DNA of 64,000 nucleotides from Hippopus hippopus. Taxonomy: Eukaryota > Mollusca > Bivalvia > Cardiida > Cardiidae. The stretch covers positions 39,854,388 to 39,918,387 of the forward strand of contig OX328111.1 of NCBI GenBank assembly GCA_946811185.2. The letters run 5' to 3'. A program made the translations under genes and the position numbers. Position 1 is the first letter of the stretch, and the number at the start of each line of letters is the position of its first letter. Below the pieces are notes generated by a model. It was not told where the DNA came from and ran no database searches. It worked only from the letters and a program-made list of their open reading frames with translations. Shown one piece after another: positions 61,470 to 64,000 of this stretch.

Positions 61470-62965
61470 GTACGCCCCTGATCACCGAGTGTAAATTAAT
61501 CGGGTCGTACATACTTGGGTATAAATCCATAGTTTTAGCGTTGTCCGTCCGTCCGTCCTTGTGTCCGTCCGGGAGAATATCTCCAATACCATTGGACGGG
61601 ATTTCATGAAACTTTATACATGTGTACAATAACCCATTCCGCCGAGACACTTTTTTTTTATTGGATGCAAAATGGCCGACTCGGACCGATTTTAAGTTAC
61701 GCGGTCGAGTGAAATTTTGATGTTTTCAGTCTTATCTTGAAAACTATACAGAGTTTTTACATCAAACTTGTCACATCTATCAACCACCATTTAGAAATGC
61801 AGGACAAAAACTTTCACCCAGATTGACCATGCAACGCCACAGTTATATACCCTTGTTTTTTTTTTTAAATGCCGTGCCATGGAAAAAGGGGGCTTGATGT
61901 ATATTTTCATTATGGACCAATATCTCTTTAACTACAAGACAAAATGTTATGAAACTTAATATTCATATTGTTTATCACAAGCCACAGACACTAGTTATTT
62001 GTTTTTATTTCATGAAATGCCATGTCATGAAAAAAGGGGGCTAAATGTATACTTTATCATGGGCCAATGACCGTCTCTTTGTCCGTCTTTCCGCACAGAT
62101 ATCTTCTAAAATCCTTGACAAAAACTAATGGAAATTCAGACACGTGTTCCTTGTGATGTCCGCCTATGTCTATTTTTTTTTTGCTTTTTTGATATTCAAT
62201 ATGGTGTTATAGAAAAAGGGGGCTTCATGTATTTTTCCATTAGGGATCAATATCTCTTTAACTCAAAATCCTTGGTGAAAAAATTTATGAAACTTCATAC
62301 GTGTGTTCCTTATGATAGTCCGCCAATATCATTATTTTAGCTTTTTTCAGTAAATGTCCTGTCATGGAAAAAGGGGGCTTGAAGTATATTTTCATTATTG
62401 ACCAATATCTCTTTAACTACAGGACAAAATGTTATAAAACTTCATATTTATATTGTTTATCACAAGCCACAGACAATGGTTTTTTGTTTTTATTTCATGA
62501 AATGCCATGTCATGAAAAAAGGGGGCTAAATGTATAATTTCATTCTGGACCAATAACAGTCTGTTTGCCCATCCGTCCGCCTGGACAGATATCTTCCAAA
62601 GTCCTTGATGAAAATTGATGAAACTTCATGCATGTCTTCCTTTGGATAGTCCGTTGATACAATTTTCTTCTGTATATAATGACATGTCATGGAAAAATGG
62701 GGCTTGATGTATGTTTTCATTGTTTTCATTTAATGAAATGCCATGTCATGGAAAAAGGGGACTTAATGTATAATCTATTTATGGACCTCTTATTATTTTT
62801 TATTTAATCAAATGCTGTGCCATGGAAGAAGGGGGCTTAATGTGTAATTTCTTCATGGACCAATGGCAAAAAGGCCACATGTACATGCAAACGCAATACC
62901 TCTACTATGTTTGTATCAAAAAAGGTCTTTTTCGGCGGGGGATATCATTTCAACGAAATTGCTTG
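61470..62965 (+). repeat. Composite repeat E with tandem 150-bp units
   Basis: A GTCCGTCC tract (61545-61575) with AATATCTCCAATACCATTGG, followed by recurring units GCC(G/A)TG(C/T)CATGGAAAAAGG, GGCTTGATGTAT, TTCATTATGGACCAATATCT, ACTACAGGACAAAATGTTAT near 61868, 62020, 62200, 62355, 62503, 62685, 62745 and 62820. It ends GGCGGGGGATATCATTTCAA. Partial inverted copy at 19085-19570. Related protein-coding capacity not found. Confidence 0.65.
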
Positions 62966-63589
62966 TTAATATTAATGAAAACATTGAAGTAAAAAATAGC
63001 AACTGATTTGAACAAATGATTATTGCGTGTTTCCTACTCATGTTTTTTTAATAAAAGAAAAGTATCATCTAGATGGGAATCTAAATTGTTGCTGAAGTTT
63101 ATTTCTAGATAGGAGTAAGTATTAACTCTTAACCAAAAGACAAAATTTTAGACGTATCAAAATTGTGGAGCGGCTCTGAATGGACCGGCTCTGAATATGT
63201 TGATCGACACCAATGGCTCGGGCTCTTCTGGACCAAGTTGGCCTCCTCTCCGTTGTCCTTGATCATCCTCACTTGAAACAACAAGTTACAAAGTTTAAAA
63301 ACAATGCTGATGCTATACATTGTATACATTTACAAGGAGCGCAAGTGTGTGGTGTCTTGCCTACCCGCTGTTGCTCAGTTATACAATGTGCAATAACAAG
63401 ATCAGACTACACTGTCAAAGGTTCTGTCCGATCGTGAATTAACGACGTATATCACAATTTTTTCCAACGGACAGATTTTTTTAAAACTTTGCACATACAA
63501 AGCTCATCATGTCTCTAGGAGATTACAGTAAAAAAAAAAGATATGGGTCACCGTACTCATTCTGAGATATACAGTTCGAAAATTCAGCT

Positions 63590-63815
63590 TATAGATCTAC
63601 TGGACTTAATACGCTTTTCTTTACTAGTCAGTTAAACAGGAAAATTTCCGTTTTCATGTAATTTTCTGTTTTGGGCAAGTCTCTTGTAGCACAAAATCTA
63701 TTGTAGTCGTAAAGTGCCACCTCGGATTAGACTGCGCGGACTGCGCAGGCTGATCCGAGACGACACTTTACGCAAATATCCGAATGCCCCTTTTCGCGTG
63801 TTGCAAGCCATATAA
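63590..63815. repeat. MITE family D copy
   Basis: Arms CCTCGGATTAGACTGCGCGG and CGCAGGCTGATCCGAGACGA with the end CTTTTCGCGTGTTGCAAGCC, matching 17048-17325. The preceding 63169-63223 repeats GCGGCTCTGAATG..GTTGATCG from 48985-49042. Confidence 0.65.
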
Positions 63816-64000
63816 AGATCCCTAGTCTATTGCTATCGAGAGTGGCCAAGATTCATATATAAACAAAAAATCCTACAGTCGCCAAATACTGACACACAGA
63901 AAATAATTATTTGTTAGAAATCGTAATACTGTTAAATGTGACAAAACTACAAAATCTCTACCAATCTAATTTGAACAATGTTTGCTAAGAAAGTCATAGA

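Overview
The window is animal genomic DNA, most likely from a bivalve mollusc. The evidence is a spliced HSPA12-type Hsp70 gene, dense short palindromic transposons, tRNA-derived SINEs, Gypsy-type and DIRS-type retroelement remains, and a complete Maverick/Polinton. The species is an inference from repeat style, not something the sequence proves.

Layout. 1-5 kb: a damaged DIRS-like retroelement on the minus strand with 240-bp direct repeats. 5-24 kb: no convincing host gene, but satellites, SINEs and several MITE families. 25,189-43,325: an 18.1-kb Polinton with 280-bp terminal inverted repeats that match at every base I compared by eye, flanked by a 6-bp target duplication (GACAGG). 43.3-46 kb: host DNA including a tandem array that carries RFX-type X-box motifs. 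46.0-48.5 kb: Gypsy gag-pol remains (minus strand), cut by a 629-bp TTAA-flanked insertion. 49-52 kb: more MITEs and a 42-bp minisatellite. 52,192-59,547: a six-exon HSPA12-like gene (minus strand) whose splice sites and phases agree throughout. 59.8-64 kb: MITEs and a long composite repeat.

The Polinton is the main object. From left to right it carries two IAP-type RING-finger genes, a 52-residue coiled-coil ORF, a tail-fibre-like gene, an adenain-type protease, and a zinc-ribbon / phospholipase A2 / integrase-chromodomain unit. Then come the packaging ATPase, penton-type minor capsid protein, a pX/pVI-like protein with an adenain-type site, two dUTPase-fold paralogues, a two-helix membrane protein, several conserved Polinton proteins, the double-jelly-roll major capsid protein, two small DNA-binding-like proteins, protein-primed DNA polymerase B, and an orphan gene at the right edge. 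Polymerase, ATPase, protease and both capsid proteins are intact, so the element has a virion-forming gene set as well as transposition genes. Two breaks in the zinc-ribbon/PLA2/integrase unit fall exactly on A10 and A14 tracts and both need the same -1 shift. The fibre gene has a third shift of the same sign. Programmed slippage, recent decay and homopolymer miscalls are all possible. Most genes begin with a TATAAAATG-like sequence running into the start codon, while the three outermost genes share a different upstream block.
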